This document shows positions 15,622 through 24,186 of a stretch of DNA of 64,000 nt, piece by piece. The notes beneath the pieces were generated by a model, which was not told the origin of the DNA, did no database searches, and worked only from the letters and a program-made list of their open reading frames with translations. Position 1 is the stretch's first letter; every line of letters begins with the position of its first letter. The position numbers and the translations under genes are program-made. The DNA comes from Chryseobacterium cupriresistens (GTDB lineage: Bacteria; Bacteroidota; Bacteroidia; Flavobacteriales; Weeksellaceae). The stretch spans positions 682,001 to 746,000 of the forward strand of contig NZ_JBKKJT010000001.1 of NCBI RefSeq assembly GCF_046614675.1. Reading direction: 5' to 3'.

Positions 15622-16530
15622 ATGAAAGCTCCAGAAAAAGTAACCTCCATCACAGCATTACACAGGTATCTGAATCTGAAAAGGCCGTCTAATCCTTTGA
15701 TCAGTGTGTTTGGTTTTAATGAAGTAACTATAGATCCGAAGACTGTTCTGAGTGCTGTGACCACAGATTTTTATGTGGTTTCCCTTAAAAAAGATTGTGC
15801 AGGGAGATGTAAATACGGACAGCATTATTATGATTTTGAGGATGGAATCATGTATTTTATTGCTCCCCATCAGGTATTACAGTTTGAAGATATTCTGCTT
15901 TCCGAAGTAAGAGGAAGTGTACTGGTTATTCATCCTGATTTTTTACAAGGTTATCCATTGGCCGCTATCATAAAGAATTATGGTTATTTTTCGTATTCTG
16001 CTAATGAAGCTTTGTATCTCTCCGAAAAGGAAGAAAAATCCGTAACGGATATCATGGATAATATCAGCAGGGAGATAGAAGCCAACATGGATAGTTTCAG
16101 CCAGGATTTGCTGGTTTCCAACATTGATTTACTGTTAAAATACTGCGACAGATTTTACAACCGCCAGTTTTTAACACGGAAAAAGGTGAATCATGATCTT
16201 TTGACACAGCTTGAAACTTTACTGGATGATTATTTTAAAAATGAAAAACTGCTGATTGACGGGATTCCTACTGTACAATTTGTGGCAGCTCAGATGAATA
16301 TCAGCCCCAATTATCTGAGTGATATGTTAAGAGTTCATACAGGACAGACCACACAACAGCATATTCAGAACAGAGTGATTGAAAAGGCCAAAGAACTGCT
16401 TTCCACTACTACTTTATCTGTTTCTGAAATTGCTTATCATTTAGGATTTGAACATCCGCAGTCATTTCACCGTTTGTTTAAAAACCAAACTACTGTTTCA
16501 CCTTTAGAATTCAGAAAATCTTTTAATTAA
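15622..16530 (+). CDS. AraC-family transcriptional regulator
   Basis: The protein has 302 residues from MKAPEKVTSI; the open frame upstream reads through the GGGGTGG repeat and is not used. The N-terminal sensor half has a cysteine-containing segment (KKDCAGRCKYGQ) and a cupin-like strand pattern. The C-terminal DNA-binding half has two helix-turn-helix motifs (FVAAQMNISPNYLSDMLR; VSEIAYHLGFEHPQSFHRLFK). The DJ-1/PfpI gene starts 7 bases later, so they form an operon. It may autoregulate and control that gene and the SDR. Confidence 0.92.
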   Translation: MKAPEKVTSITALHRYLNLKRPSNPLISVFGFNEVTIDPKTVLSAVTTDFYVVSLKKDCAGRCKYGQHYYDFEDGIMYFIAPHQVLQFEDILLSEVRGSVLVIHPDFLQGYPLAAIIKNYGYFSYSANEALYLSEKEEKSVTDIMDNISREIEANMDSFSQDLLVSNIDLLLKYCDRFYNRQFLTRKKVNHDLLTQLETLLDDYFKNEKLLIDGIPTVQFVAAQMNISPNYLSDMLRVHTGQTTQQHIQNRVIEKAKELLSTTTLSVSEIAYHLGFEHPQSFHRLFKNQTTVSPLEFRKSFN

Positions 16531-16537
16531 TCGTATC

Positions 16538-17227
16538 ATGATGAAAAAAATATTGCTAATCGTAACGAATATAGATCAGTATGCCAGTGGTAAGTTTAAA
16601 ACAGGTTTATGGCTGAGCGAGCTTAGCCATATATATCATGCGGCAAAGGAAAAAGGATGGCAGATCACCATAGCTTCTCCAAAAGGAGGAAATACTCCTG
16701 TTGACCCCGAAAGCCTGAAACCTCTGGTCCTTGATGGAATTTCAAAAAAATATTATGAAGATCCTGAATTCATGAATGAACTGGCCCATACAAAAAGTCT
16801 CAATGAGGTAAAGAATGAATCTTTCGACTGCATTTATCTGGCCGGCGGACATGGAACGATGTATGATTTCCCTGATAATACTACTTTACAGACTATACTC
16901 AGAGATCAGTATGAAAATAATAAAATGGTTGCTGCAATCTGCCATGGAGTTGGAGGATTGTTGAATGTAGAGCTTTCAGGAGGAGCATATATGATTAAAG
17001 GTAAATCGATTACTGGATTTGACTGGTTTGAAGAAACCCTGGCCAGAAGAAAAAATGAAGTACCTTTTAACCTGGAAGCCGCTCTTAAAGAACGGGACGT
17101 ACATTACAAAAAAGCATTTATTCCAATGACTTCTAACGTTATTGTTGATGGACATTTGATTACAGGGCAAAATCCTTTCAGTTCTAAAGAAATGGCTAAA
17201 GTAGTAATTCGTGAGCTTGAAAAATAA
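16538..17227 (+). CDS. DJ-1/PfpI family protein (type 1 glutamine amidotransferase-like)
   Basis: The 229-residue protein has the DJ-1 superfamily fold of the HchA/Hsp31-like branch. The conserved nucleophile elbow is AAICHGVGGLL with its Cys and neighbouring His. The acidic residue is in TGLWLSEL near the N-terminus, and GGHGTMYDF is the conserved turn. Members act as glyoxalases, deglycases or chaperones under carbonyl stress. It is co-transcribed behind an AraC regulator. The exact activity is not predictable; a second start (MKK) lies one codon in. Confidence 0.88.
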   Translation: MMKKILLIVTNIDQYASGKFKTGLWLSELSHIYHAAKEKGWQITIASPKGGNTPVDPESLKPLVLDGISKKYYEDPEFMNELAHTKSLNEVKNESFDCIYLAGGHGTMYDFPDNTTLQTILRDQYENNKMVAAICHGVGGLLNVELSGGAYMIKGKSITGFDWFEETLARRKNEVPFNLEAALKERDVHYKKAFIPMTSNVIVDGHLITGQNPFSSKEMAKVVIRELEK

Positions 17228-17261
17228 AGAGCGGGGATTGACAGTACAATATATGTTGTAA

Positions 17262-17545
17262 GATAAAGCGAAAAGTAAAACGCAAAGCTTAAAAAAGTAA
17301 GCTTTTTAATAAAGTGAGCAAATGGTTGCGACTATGTCGCTGATGAAGGTTTGGCTATACATGCGCTCAAAAAGAATCAATTGCGAAATCTAAATAATTG
17401 ATGAGAGACTAAGGTATCCTGTATTTAATTTTATCGGAGATAAAATTCTTGCGCCTTACAGCAGTTTTTTATTAATCATGTTGCGTCTTTGCGTTTTCCA
17501 AAAACATTTTATATGTAGTTTAAAAAAAAATAAAAAAACGCAAAG
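17262..17545. repeat. CGCAAAG inverted-repeat region in a 460-base gap
   Basis: AAAACGCAAAG near 17277-17287 is mirrored by CTTTGCGTTTT near 17487-17497, and a third AACGCAAAG lies near 17535. A related GCGCAAAGGCGCAA is at the window end. The intervening sequence is unique and non-coding. The gap 17228-17689 has no supported gene. Confidence 0.55.
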
Positions 17546-17689
17546 TTTTAATGGTTTCAGATTCTTACTAAAAATGAGTAATGATAGTGTCAATACACTG
17601 CATCATTAATTTCCCCCCTGATGCCTCAAAATAAAGTAAACATTAAAATCTCTGCGTTTAATACTTTTTTTCTGTTTTTATATTTGTTC

Positions 17690-19207
17690 TTATGATAAAA
17701 ATGATTTTGTTATTGTCACCAGACTCATTATAATTACTACTATTCCCACTACCACGAACATTTTCTTTGTCGGAAGCTTTGATGTAAGCATCGCAGAAAA
17801 CGGAGCGGTAAAAACACCACCCAATAAAAGTCCCAGAACAATATTCCAATGGTGGATACCTATCGTAAAAATAAAGGTAATGGCACTGGTAATGGTTAGT
17901 AAAAACTTTGCAACAGTGGAACTTCCCACTACATATCGGGGAATCCTTCCCTCTTTGATCAGCGTTCCGGTTACCAAAGGTCCCCAGCCGCCGCCGGCAA
18001 AAGAATCTATGAAGCCGCCTGCCAATCCTAATATTCTGAGATTGGTTCTGCGTTTGGCTTTCGCTTGTCCGGTTTTTTTATCTTTAAATGCATTGTTTAA
18101 GATATTAATTCCAAGATAGAGCGTGTAGCAGGCAATAATTGGTTTTACGATGTGAGCATAATGTTCACCATAATGAGACAGTGTTAAAGCACCGATAACA
18201 GAACCCACAATAGCCAATGGAAACAGCACCCAGACCATTTTTTTATTCACGTTTCCCAATTTATAATGACTGAAACTCCCGGCCGCCGTGGTAAACGATT
18301 CCGCAGAGTGGATGCTGGCACTTACAACCGGCGGCGGAACATTTAGTAATAAAAGAATCGTAGTACATATCACTCCATAGCCCATTCCCATAGATCCGGC
18401 GACAATTTCTGCCATAAAGCCCGCAAACAGCATCCAGTAAAAAATATGGCCATCTTTATTCAGAAAATGCTGAATATCATCAGATAAATTAAACTGATAC
18501 ACGACAAGGCCAAATAATCCGAAAAGAAGTAAAACACCAATGATGGCCAGATAAATATTGGCTTTTCTCTGGGCTGTTTTGGTGATACTGATCAGCTTTT
18601 GAATTTCTATATCCGGTTTTGCAGCAGCTTTTCCTTCGGACAGATATTCTGTTGTAATCTTATTAAGTTCTTTTACTTTATAATTAAAATCGCCTGTCAG
18701 TTGATTACGGATATGCTGCATATTGTCCAATACATGATCCATTTCGTCAGGAATCACTTCGGTAAAGGTTTCTCTTAATCTTTTAGCGATGGTTGGAGAT
18801 TTTCCATTGGTGGAAATAGCTATTTTAAGACTTCCCTTTTTAACAATGGATCCTAAATAAAAATCACAAAGATCAGGTTTATCCGCAATATTGACCAGTA
18901 CACTTTTTTGCTGGGCTTTTTCTCTGATTTCCCCGGCCAGTTCAATATCATTTACCGCAATAATGGCCAGATCAGTATCGTTAAAATCATGATCGTCATA
19001 TGCTCTTTCATGAAGTGTTATATTGGAAAACTGATTTTGTAAAGTTCTGACCTCCGGAATGATTTCTTTGGCTACCAGTTTGATGGATGTTTCCGGTGAA
19101 TTGCCCAGAACAGATTCCAGCTTTTCAAGGGCAACCTTGCCGCCGCCAATGATCAGAAGCGACAGGTTTTCAAGTTTTAAAAAGATGGGATATAAAGAAT
19201 TGCTCAT
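17690..19207 (-). CDS. Siroheme synthase (CysG-N) fused to a TSUP (TauE/SafE) transporter
   Basis: This 505-residue protein joins two usually separate functions. Residues 1 to about 210 match the precorrin-2 dehydrogenase/sirohydrochlorin ferrochelatase part of CysG: G21GGKVA NAD site, NIADKPDLCDFYLGS and ISTNGKSP. From about residue 217 it has eight or nine membrane helices with two TSUP repeats (GFMAEIVAGSMGMGYGV and GGFIDSFAGGGWGPLVTG). It should complete siroheme synthesis for sulfite reductase and move sulfate, sulfite or a sulfonate across the inner membrane. It sits behind a TonB receptor in the cys cluster. Transport direction and substrate are inferred only from context. Confidence 0.92.
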   Translation of the reverse strand: MSNSLYPIFLKLENLSLLIIGGGKVALEKLESVLGNSPETSIKLVAKEIIPEVRTLQNQFSNITLHERAYDDHDFNDTDLAIIAVNDIELAGEIREKAQQKSVLVNIADKPDLCDFYLGSIVKKGSLKIAISTNGKSPTIAKRLRETFTEVIPDEMDHVLDNMQHIRNQLTGDFNYKVKELNKITTEYLSEGKAAAKPDIEIQKLISITKTAQRKANIYLAIIGVLLLFGLFGLVVYQFNLSDDIQHFLNKDGHIFYWMLFAGFMAEIVAGSMGMGYGVICTTILLLLNVPPPVVSASIHSAESFTTAAGSFSHYKLGNVNKKMVWVLFPLAIVGSVIGALTLSHYGEHYAHIVKPIIACYTLYLGINILNNAFKDKKTGQAKAKRRTNLRILGLAGGFIDSFAGGGWGPLVTGTLIKEGRIPRYVVGSSTVAKFLLTITSAITFIFTIGIHHWNIVLGLLLGGVFTAPFSAMLTSKLPTKKMFVVVGIVVIIMSLVTITKSFLS

Positions 19208-19212
19208 CCTGA

Positions 19213-22089
19213 TTACAGTTTTAAGTCATAAGTAAAAGCGAGATAATACAGTCCTCCGATTTCAGGACCTGCTGCATACTGGAAGTAACGGCGGTTCAGC
19301 AGATTGGTAGCACCTATTTTAATATTTGCACGGATTTCAGGAAGCTTCCATGTTGCCTGTGCATCAATGGTGTAATAATCGGGAATTTCTCCGGATGCTA
19401 AAGGACTTTCCCACATAAAACCGCTCTGCCATCTGGCTACAAGAGTGAATCCTATATTTTTAACAATCTCTCTGTTTCCTAAGCTTACATTTACCATCCA
19501 TTTCGGAGTGTTGAAAGCTGTAATAAACAGGTCTGAGTTATTATTGGAAGCCAGATCATTATAGGAAACATTGGTGTTGATATTGTAATTTCCTGTGATA
19601 TTATATCGGATTCCTAAAGATGTTCCGTAGCTTTTGTAGGTACTGTTGCTGTTCGTATAAACCCTGTATCGGTCCTGTTTACTTCTATCGAGCATCGCAA
19701 GTACGGCTGCACTGCTTCCTACCTGACTGTTTTTGGGAACAGCCACTTCTACCTGACCAAGGAATCCTTCGTAGATATTGTAATAAAAATCCCAGTCCAG
19801 CACCAGTTTATTATTGAAAAAAGTAGACTTATACCCTACTTCAAACGAATTGATTTTCTCCGGCTGTAATTTCTGAAGATTCGCTACCGTTAAAAGCTGT
19901 TTGTTATCCTGAGCTGCCTGAGCCTGGGTTTTTCCTGCGTCAACATCAGCGTTTACTGCTGAGGTAAATTTATCGATGGATGCCAGCGTATAAGAGTTTT
20001 CCAGATAGCCTAATCCATCATTCACTTTTGAAAGTCCGCCTACTCTTCTTACATTTCCGTTATTCACGAATGAAAGGGCTTCAAATAAAGATGGAAAACG
20101 ATAGCCGTTTTGAAAAGATGCCCTGAAATTATGCTGTTTTACAGGGGAATACACTACACTTATTCTTGGATTTAGTTTGGCTTCAAATTCCGGGTTTCTG
20201 TCGATCCGTAAAGCGGCATTAATTTTTACTTTATCATCGAAGAAAAGCTTGGTAATCTGTGCAAAAGCCCCATATTTCTGATAGATAACCTCTTTCCCGA
20301 AAGTACCATTGGCTAAAGGAATGTTTCTTTCATTGACCGGACGGTTGAAATCAACAAAGTTATTTCCATCCGGAGTAATGCTGTACAAACGGTAATCTAC
20401 TCCTGCAAGAAGGTTGAATATCTTCACAAACCTGCTGAAATCATAGGTCAGTTCCCCCTGATAAAAGCGGGATTTCTGTTCAAGCTTGGCTCCTCCTGTT
20501 GCCGGAGCTCCTGCTACTCCTGCATTGGCCGAATCCCAGTTATTAATTCCAATAATGGTATTTTTTAACTGTTCAAAGGCTGCAGTTCCCGGTACAGCCC
20601 TGTTTTTATCAGCTTCCTGACGGGCGAGAATAAATGCTTCGTTAAGATTGATTCCGGCATTCAGGCTGTTCTGAAGCGCGGTCTGGAATATATTTTTCCA
20701 GTTGGTATTGGAAAGATTCGTCAGATCAAGATTATCTGCCAAAGGTTTGAGATTATAGGAATCTCCTGTATTTTCTATCGATACATAAGCTCTGAAGGTT
20801 AATTCTCTTCCTGTGAGTTCTACTTTATGATTCTGAACCGTAGCATTCTGCAGACGGATTTTATTTCCTCTCTGGAAAGTTCCGTCCAGCAAGCCGTAGC
20901 GATACACATAAGATGTTCTCCACTGATCTCCGAAACGATAATATAAACCTGCATCGAACTTGATATTTTTCACGTCAGGGCTTACCAGATCTTTTTCCAG
21001 ATATCCGGTTCTCGAAACGTTGAATGTGGTTGGTTTTCCGTTGTAATCTACTTTTACAGCTACACGGTTGTTTCTTTCGTCACCGTATTTATTCCAAAGA
21101 TCTTCAGCCGGATTGTTGGCCAAAGCAAAGTTAGGATTGGCTGTTACCAATGAACCTGGATTCTGATCTGTCAGATTATTGGAAATCCAGTCGGTTCCAC
21201 TGAAATAGGAAGCATTTACCTTTACGGCAAAGTTTTTATTGAATACTTTTGCAAACCGGATGGCACTTTCTCCCAGAGAACTTACTTTATGATTGACATT
21301 ATCTACATGATTCACTCCGCCCCGGAAATAAAAGCTTATCCCTTCAGAGGTAAACGGATCTTTGGTCTGTAAACTTGCCAGTCCGTTGATGGCATTCATC
21401 CCATACAAAGCAGAAGCAGCACCCGGAGTAACTTCCATCGACTGAATATCCAGTTCTGTAGGTCCTATTGCATTTCCCAGCGGTACGCCCAAGGTTGCTG
21501 ATTGTACATCAACACCATCAACCAACTGCATAAAGCGGAAGTTGTTCGGCGAATTGAAACCTCTTGAATTTGGAATTTTTAAAGTAAGACTGGAAGTTAA
21601 CAGCTGTAATCCTTTTACATTTTCCAGGGTTTCATAAAACGAAGCTGCCGGACTTTCCCTGATGGTTTTAATATCTATTTTCTCAATAGCTATCGGTGAT
21701 CTTAATATCTTTTCCGGAACTCTGGAGGCGGAGATCACCACATCATCAATGATGGTATTCTGAGGATTAAGGCCTACCGTTATTTTGTTGGAAGGTGAAA
21801 GTATTTCAACCGTCTGGCTGGTAAAACCATCTTTCTGAATAACCACCCGGAACGGAATTGTAACCCTTGTTCTGATTTTAAAATTACCTGCCTGATCAGT
21901 TAATGCAGTATCCTGTGTGTTTTCGATCTGTACTTTTACAGAATCAAGACCTTTGTGTGTACCTGTATTTTTGATGCTTCCGCTGAGCTCTATGAGTTGC
22001 TGCTGTGCTTCTGCCAGGTTAAAAAATAGAAATGTAAATGCAATAATACCTGCTTTTGGCAGAAAATTTCCCTGCTTTTTGTTTTTCAT
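19213..22089 (-). CDS. TonB-dependent outer-membrane receptor of the sulfur cluster
   Basis: The 958-residue protein has a signal peptide (cleaved near LAEAQQ), a carboxypeptidase-D-like beta domain (residues about 33-110), a plug domain (VVISASRVPEKILRSP onward) and a 22-strand barrel ending in LAFTYDLKL. It is 5 bases before the siroheme/TSUP fusion and downstream of cysI. It has no SusD partner. It probably imports a sulfur compound, or an iron or haem source needed for siroheme, but the ligand is unknown. A MITE-like repeat separates it from cysI, so it may have its own promoter. Confidence 0.9.
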   Translation of the reverse strand: MKNKKQGNFLPKAGIIAFTFLFFNLAEAQQQLIELSGSIKNTGTHKGLDSVKVQIENTQDTALTDQAGNFKIRTRVTIPFRVVIQKDGFTSQTVEILSPSNKITVGLNPQNTIIDDVVISASRVPEKILRSPIAIEKIDIKTIRESPAASFYETLENVKGLQLLTSSLTLKIPNSRGFNSPNNFRFMQLVDGVDVQSATLGVPLGNAIGPTELDIQSMEVTPGAASALYGMNAINGLASLQTKDPFTSEGISFYFRGGVNHVDNVNHKVSSLGESAIRFAKVFNKNFAVKVNASYFSGTDWISNNLTDQNPGSLVTANPNFALANNPAEDLWNKYGDERNNRVAVKVDYNGKPTTFNVSRTGYLEKDLVSPDVKNIKFDAGLYYRFGDQWRTSYVYRYGLLDGTFQRGNKIRLQNATVQNHKVELTGRELTFRAYVSIENTGDSYNLKPLADNLDLTNLSNTNWKNIFQTALQNSLNAGINLNEAFILARQEADKNRAVPGTAAFEQLKNTIIGINNWDSANAGVAGAPATGGAKLEQKSRFYQGELTYDFSRFVKIFNLLAGVDYRLYSITPDGNNFVDFNRPVNERNIPLANGTFGKEVIYQKYGAFAQITKLFFDDKVKINAALRIDRNPEFEAKLNPRISVVYSPVKQHNFRASFQNGYRFPSLFEALSFVNNGNVRRVGGLSKVNDGLGYLENSYTLASIDKFTSAVNADVDAGKTQAQAAQDNKQLLTVANLQKLQPEKINSFEVGYKSTFFNNKLVLDWDFYYNIYEGFLGQVEVAVPKNSQVGSSAAVLAMLDRSKQDRYRVYTNSNSTYKSYGTSLGIRYNITGNYNINTNVSYNDLASNNNSDLFITAFNTPKWMVNVSLGNREIVKNIGFTLVARWQSGFMWESPLASGEIPDYYTIDAQATWKLPEIRANIKIGATNLLNRRYFQYAAGPEIGGLYYLAFTYDLKL

Positions 22090-22148
22090 TTTTTCTTCAT
22101 TTTTTAGGTTGAGAATGAAGCTGCCTGAATTTTTACATTGATTATTTT

Positions 22149-22339
22149 TACCACAAAAGGCACAAAAGCTTTCATTTTAAAACACTTTAGTTCAATTATA
22201 TAAGTTTAAAATGACACTGTAGAAAAGTTCACATTAGATGAAAATCAAAGATTTTTACAAAACTTAGGTGTACTTATTATTCAAAAAGTTTGGCTCTTAA
22301 AAAGCTTAAGTGTTTAAAACTTTTGTGACTTTTGCGGTT
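22149..22339. repeat. MITE-like element, copy 2
   Basis: A 191-base element related to the one at 14175-14359. Left end TACCACAAAAGGCACAAAAG, right end CTTTTGTGACTTTTGCGGTT, core AGTTCACATTAGATGAAAATC with an AAAATC/GATTTT hairpin. It lies in the 386-base gap 22090-22475, which has no supported gene. Confidence 0.8.
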
Positions 22340-22475
22340 TTGAATCGAAAAACTTCAAACAGCTTTATATGTATCGTTATTTGAGAATCAACAACACATA
22401 CACATTCGTCCGCTTAAATGAAGAGGTTGAGTTTTTTTGTTTTTTTTCAGATCATAATGAAAATCAGCCATATAA

Positions 22476-24152
22476 TTAATTTAGGTTAAGTAAGTAACGG
22501 TATGAAAAATCACCAAATGTTTCCTCTGCCAGTCTTTTCTGTACATAAATCCCGAAAAGCTCATCCAGAGTGGTCAGAATTTCTTCTTCACCAATATTTT
22601 CTTTAAATTTTGTATTCAGTCGCATTCCTAAACGGTCTCCACCAATGTGAAGATTGTATTTCCCATAGGCTGTACCTACAAATCCTATTTCAGCATTGGG
22701 AGATCTTCCGCAGCCGTTAGGACAGCCGGTCATACGGATCGTGATATCTTCTTCCAGCAAACCATATTTTTCAAGGATAGGCTCTATTTTTGTGACCAGA
22801 GAAGGCAGATAACGCTGGGCTTCCGCCAGTGCCAGTGAACAGGTATTTAAAGCGACACACGCAACAGAGTTTTTACGTAAAGCACTTGCTCCGTCAGTAT
22901 TTTCTGAGATTCTGTGCTCTTTTAAAATAGCTTCGATTTCAGCTTTATCCTTTTCGTCAATATCAGCAAGAATAAGGTTCTGGTTGCAAGTAAAACGGAA
23001 ATTGGCTTTTCCTGTCTGCGCAATTTTTAGCAACCCTGATTTTAAAGGATATTCTGCTGTATTAAGGATTCTTCCGTGCTCTACAAATACGGTATAGAAC
23101 CATTTTCCTTCATGATTCTGTATCCAGCCGTAGCGGTCTTTTCTTTGTGTAAACTTAAATTCACGGGCCGGTTCAAAGCTGAATCCTGTTCTCTTTTCCA
23201 CTTCAGCTCTGTACTCTCCGATACCCAATTTATCAATCGTATATTTTAATCTTGATAATTTTCGGTCGCTTCTGTTTCCGAAGTCTCTTTGTACCGTTAT
23301 AATTTCGTACACGGCTTTCAATACTTTTTCCTCGGTATCCACAAATCCAAGGATGGAAGCAAGACGGGCATACGTGGCTTCATTTCCGTGAGTGGCCCCT
23401 AATCCCCCTCCGGCAGCAATATTGTAACCTACGATTTTATCATTTTCGATAATCGCGATTAAAGCAATATCATTGATGAATACATCCACATCGTTATTGG
23501 GTGGAACGGCTATTCCTATTTTCAGTTTTCTCGGAAGATATCTGTCCTGATACAAAGGATCTTCCTCTGCTTTACGGTCTACCAGAAGTTCGTCATCGAT
23601 CCAGATATCATAATAAGCTTTGGTTTTCGGAAGACACATTTCACTGATTTTACCTGCCAGTTCATAAGCTTCCTGTTGTAAAGGGGATTCCGAAGGATTG
23701 GCTGTACAGGTTACGTTTCTGTTGACATCTCCGCAAGCGGCAATAGAATCCAGATGCTGAAGATTGAAGCTCTGAATGGTGGGTCTTAAATGAGATTTCA
23801 AAATCCCATGAAGCTGAATCGTTTGTCTTGTGGTTACTTTAATGGTTCCTGTAGAATGATCTTCAGCTGTTTCATTCAATCCTATCCATTGTTCCGGAGT
23901 TAAAAAACCACCGGGAAGCCTTAGACGGATCATGTAAGAATACAACCATTCCAGTTTTTTGGCGACACGCTCTTCCCTTCTGTCTCTGTCGTCCTGCTGG
24001 TACATTCCGTGAAATTTGATCACAGTCTGGTCATCTTCTCTGATGGCTCCGGTGAAGTTATCTGCAAGACTTTCCTTTAAAGTTCCTCTGAGTCCGTTAC
24101 TGCCGGTTTTAATTTTTTCTACCGGTGAAAGGTTCTCTTTATTGTTGTTCAT
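22476..24152 (-). CDS. cysI: Assimilatory sulfite reductase hemoprotein subunit
   Basis: The 558-residue protein has the duplicated nitrite/sulfite reductase fold. Cluster and siroheme cysteines are visible in CVALNTCSLALAEAQ and in TGCPNGCGRSPNAEIGFVG. The half-domain signature LRLPGGFLTPEQW and TTRQTIQLHGI are also present. With the flavoprotein subunit upstream it reduces sulfite to sulfide using six electrons. It follows cysJ after 34 bases in the minus-strand cys operon. Siroheme would come from the SUMT and CysG-domain genes nearby. Confidence 0.95.
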   Translation of the reverse strand: MNNNKENLSPVEKIKTGSNGLRGTLKESLADNFTGAIREDDQTVIKFHGMYQQDDRDRREERVAKKLEWLYSYMIRLRLPGGFLTPEQWIGLNETAEDHSTGTIKVTTRQTIQLHGILKSHLRPTIQSFNLQHLDSIAACGDVNRNVTCTANPSESPLQQEAYELAGKISEMCLPKTKAYYDIWIDDELLVDRKAEEDPLYQDRYLPRKLKIGIAVPPNNDVDVFINDIALIAIIENDKIVGYNIAAGGGLGATHGNEATYARLASILGFVDTEEKVLKAVYEIITVQRDFGNRSDRKLSRLKYTIDKLGIGEYRAEVEKRTGFSFEPAREFKFTQRKDRYGWIQNHEGKWFYTVFVEHGRILNTAEYPLKSGLLKIAQTGKANFRFTCNQNLILADIDEKDKAEIEAILKEHRISENTDGASALRKNSVACVALNTCSLALAEAQRYLPSLVTKIEPILEKYGLLEEDITIRMTGCPNGCGRSPNAEIGFVGTAYGKYNLHIGGDRLGMRLNTKFKENIGEEEILTTLDELFGIYVQKRLAEETFGDFSYRYLLNLN

Positions 24153-24186
24153 AATTGTTTCCTTTAATTTTTACGGGTACTTTTTT

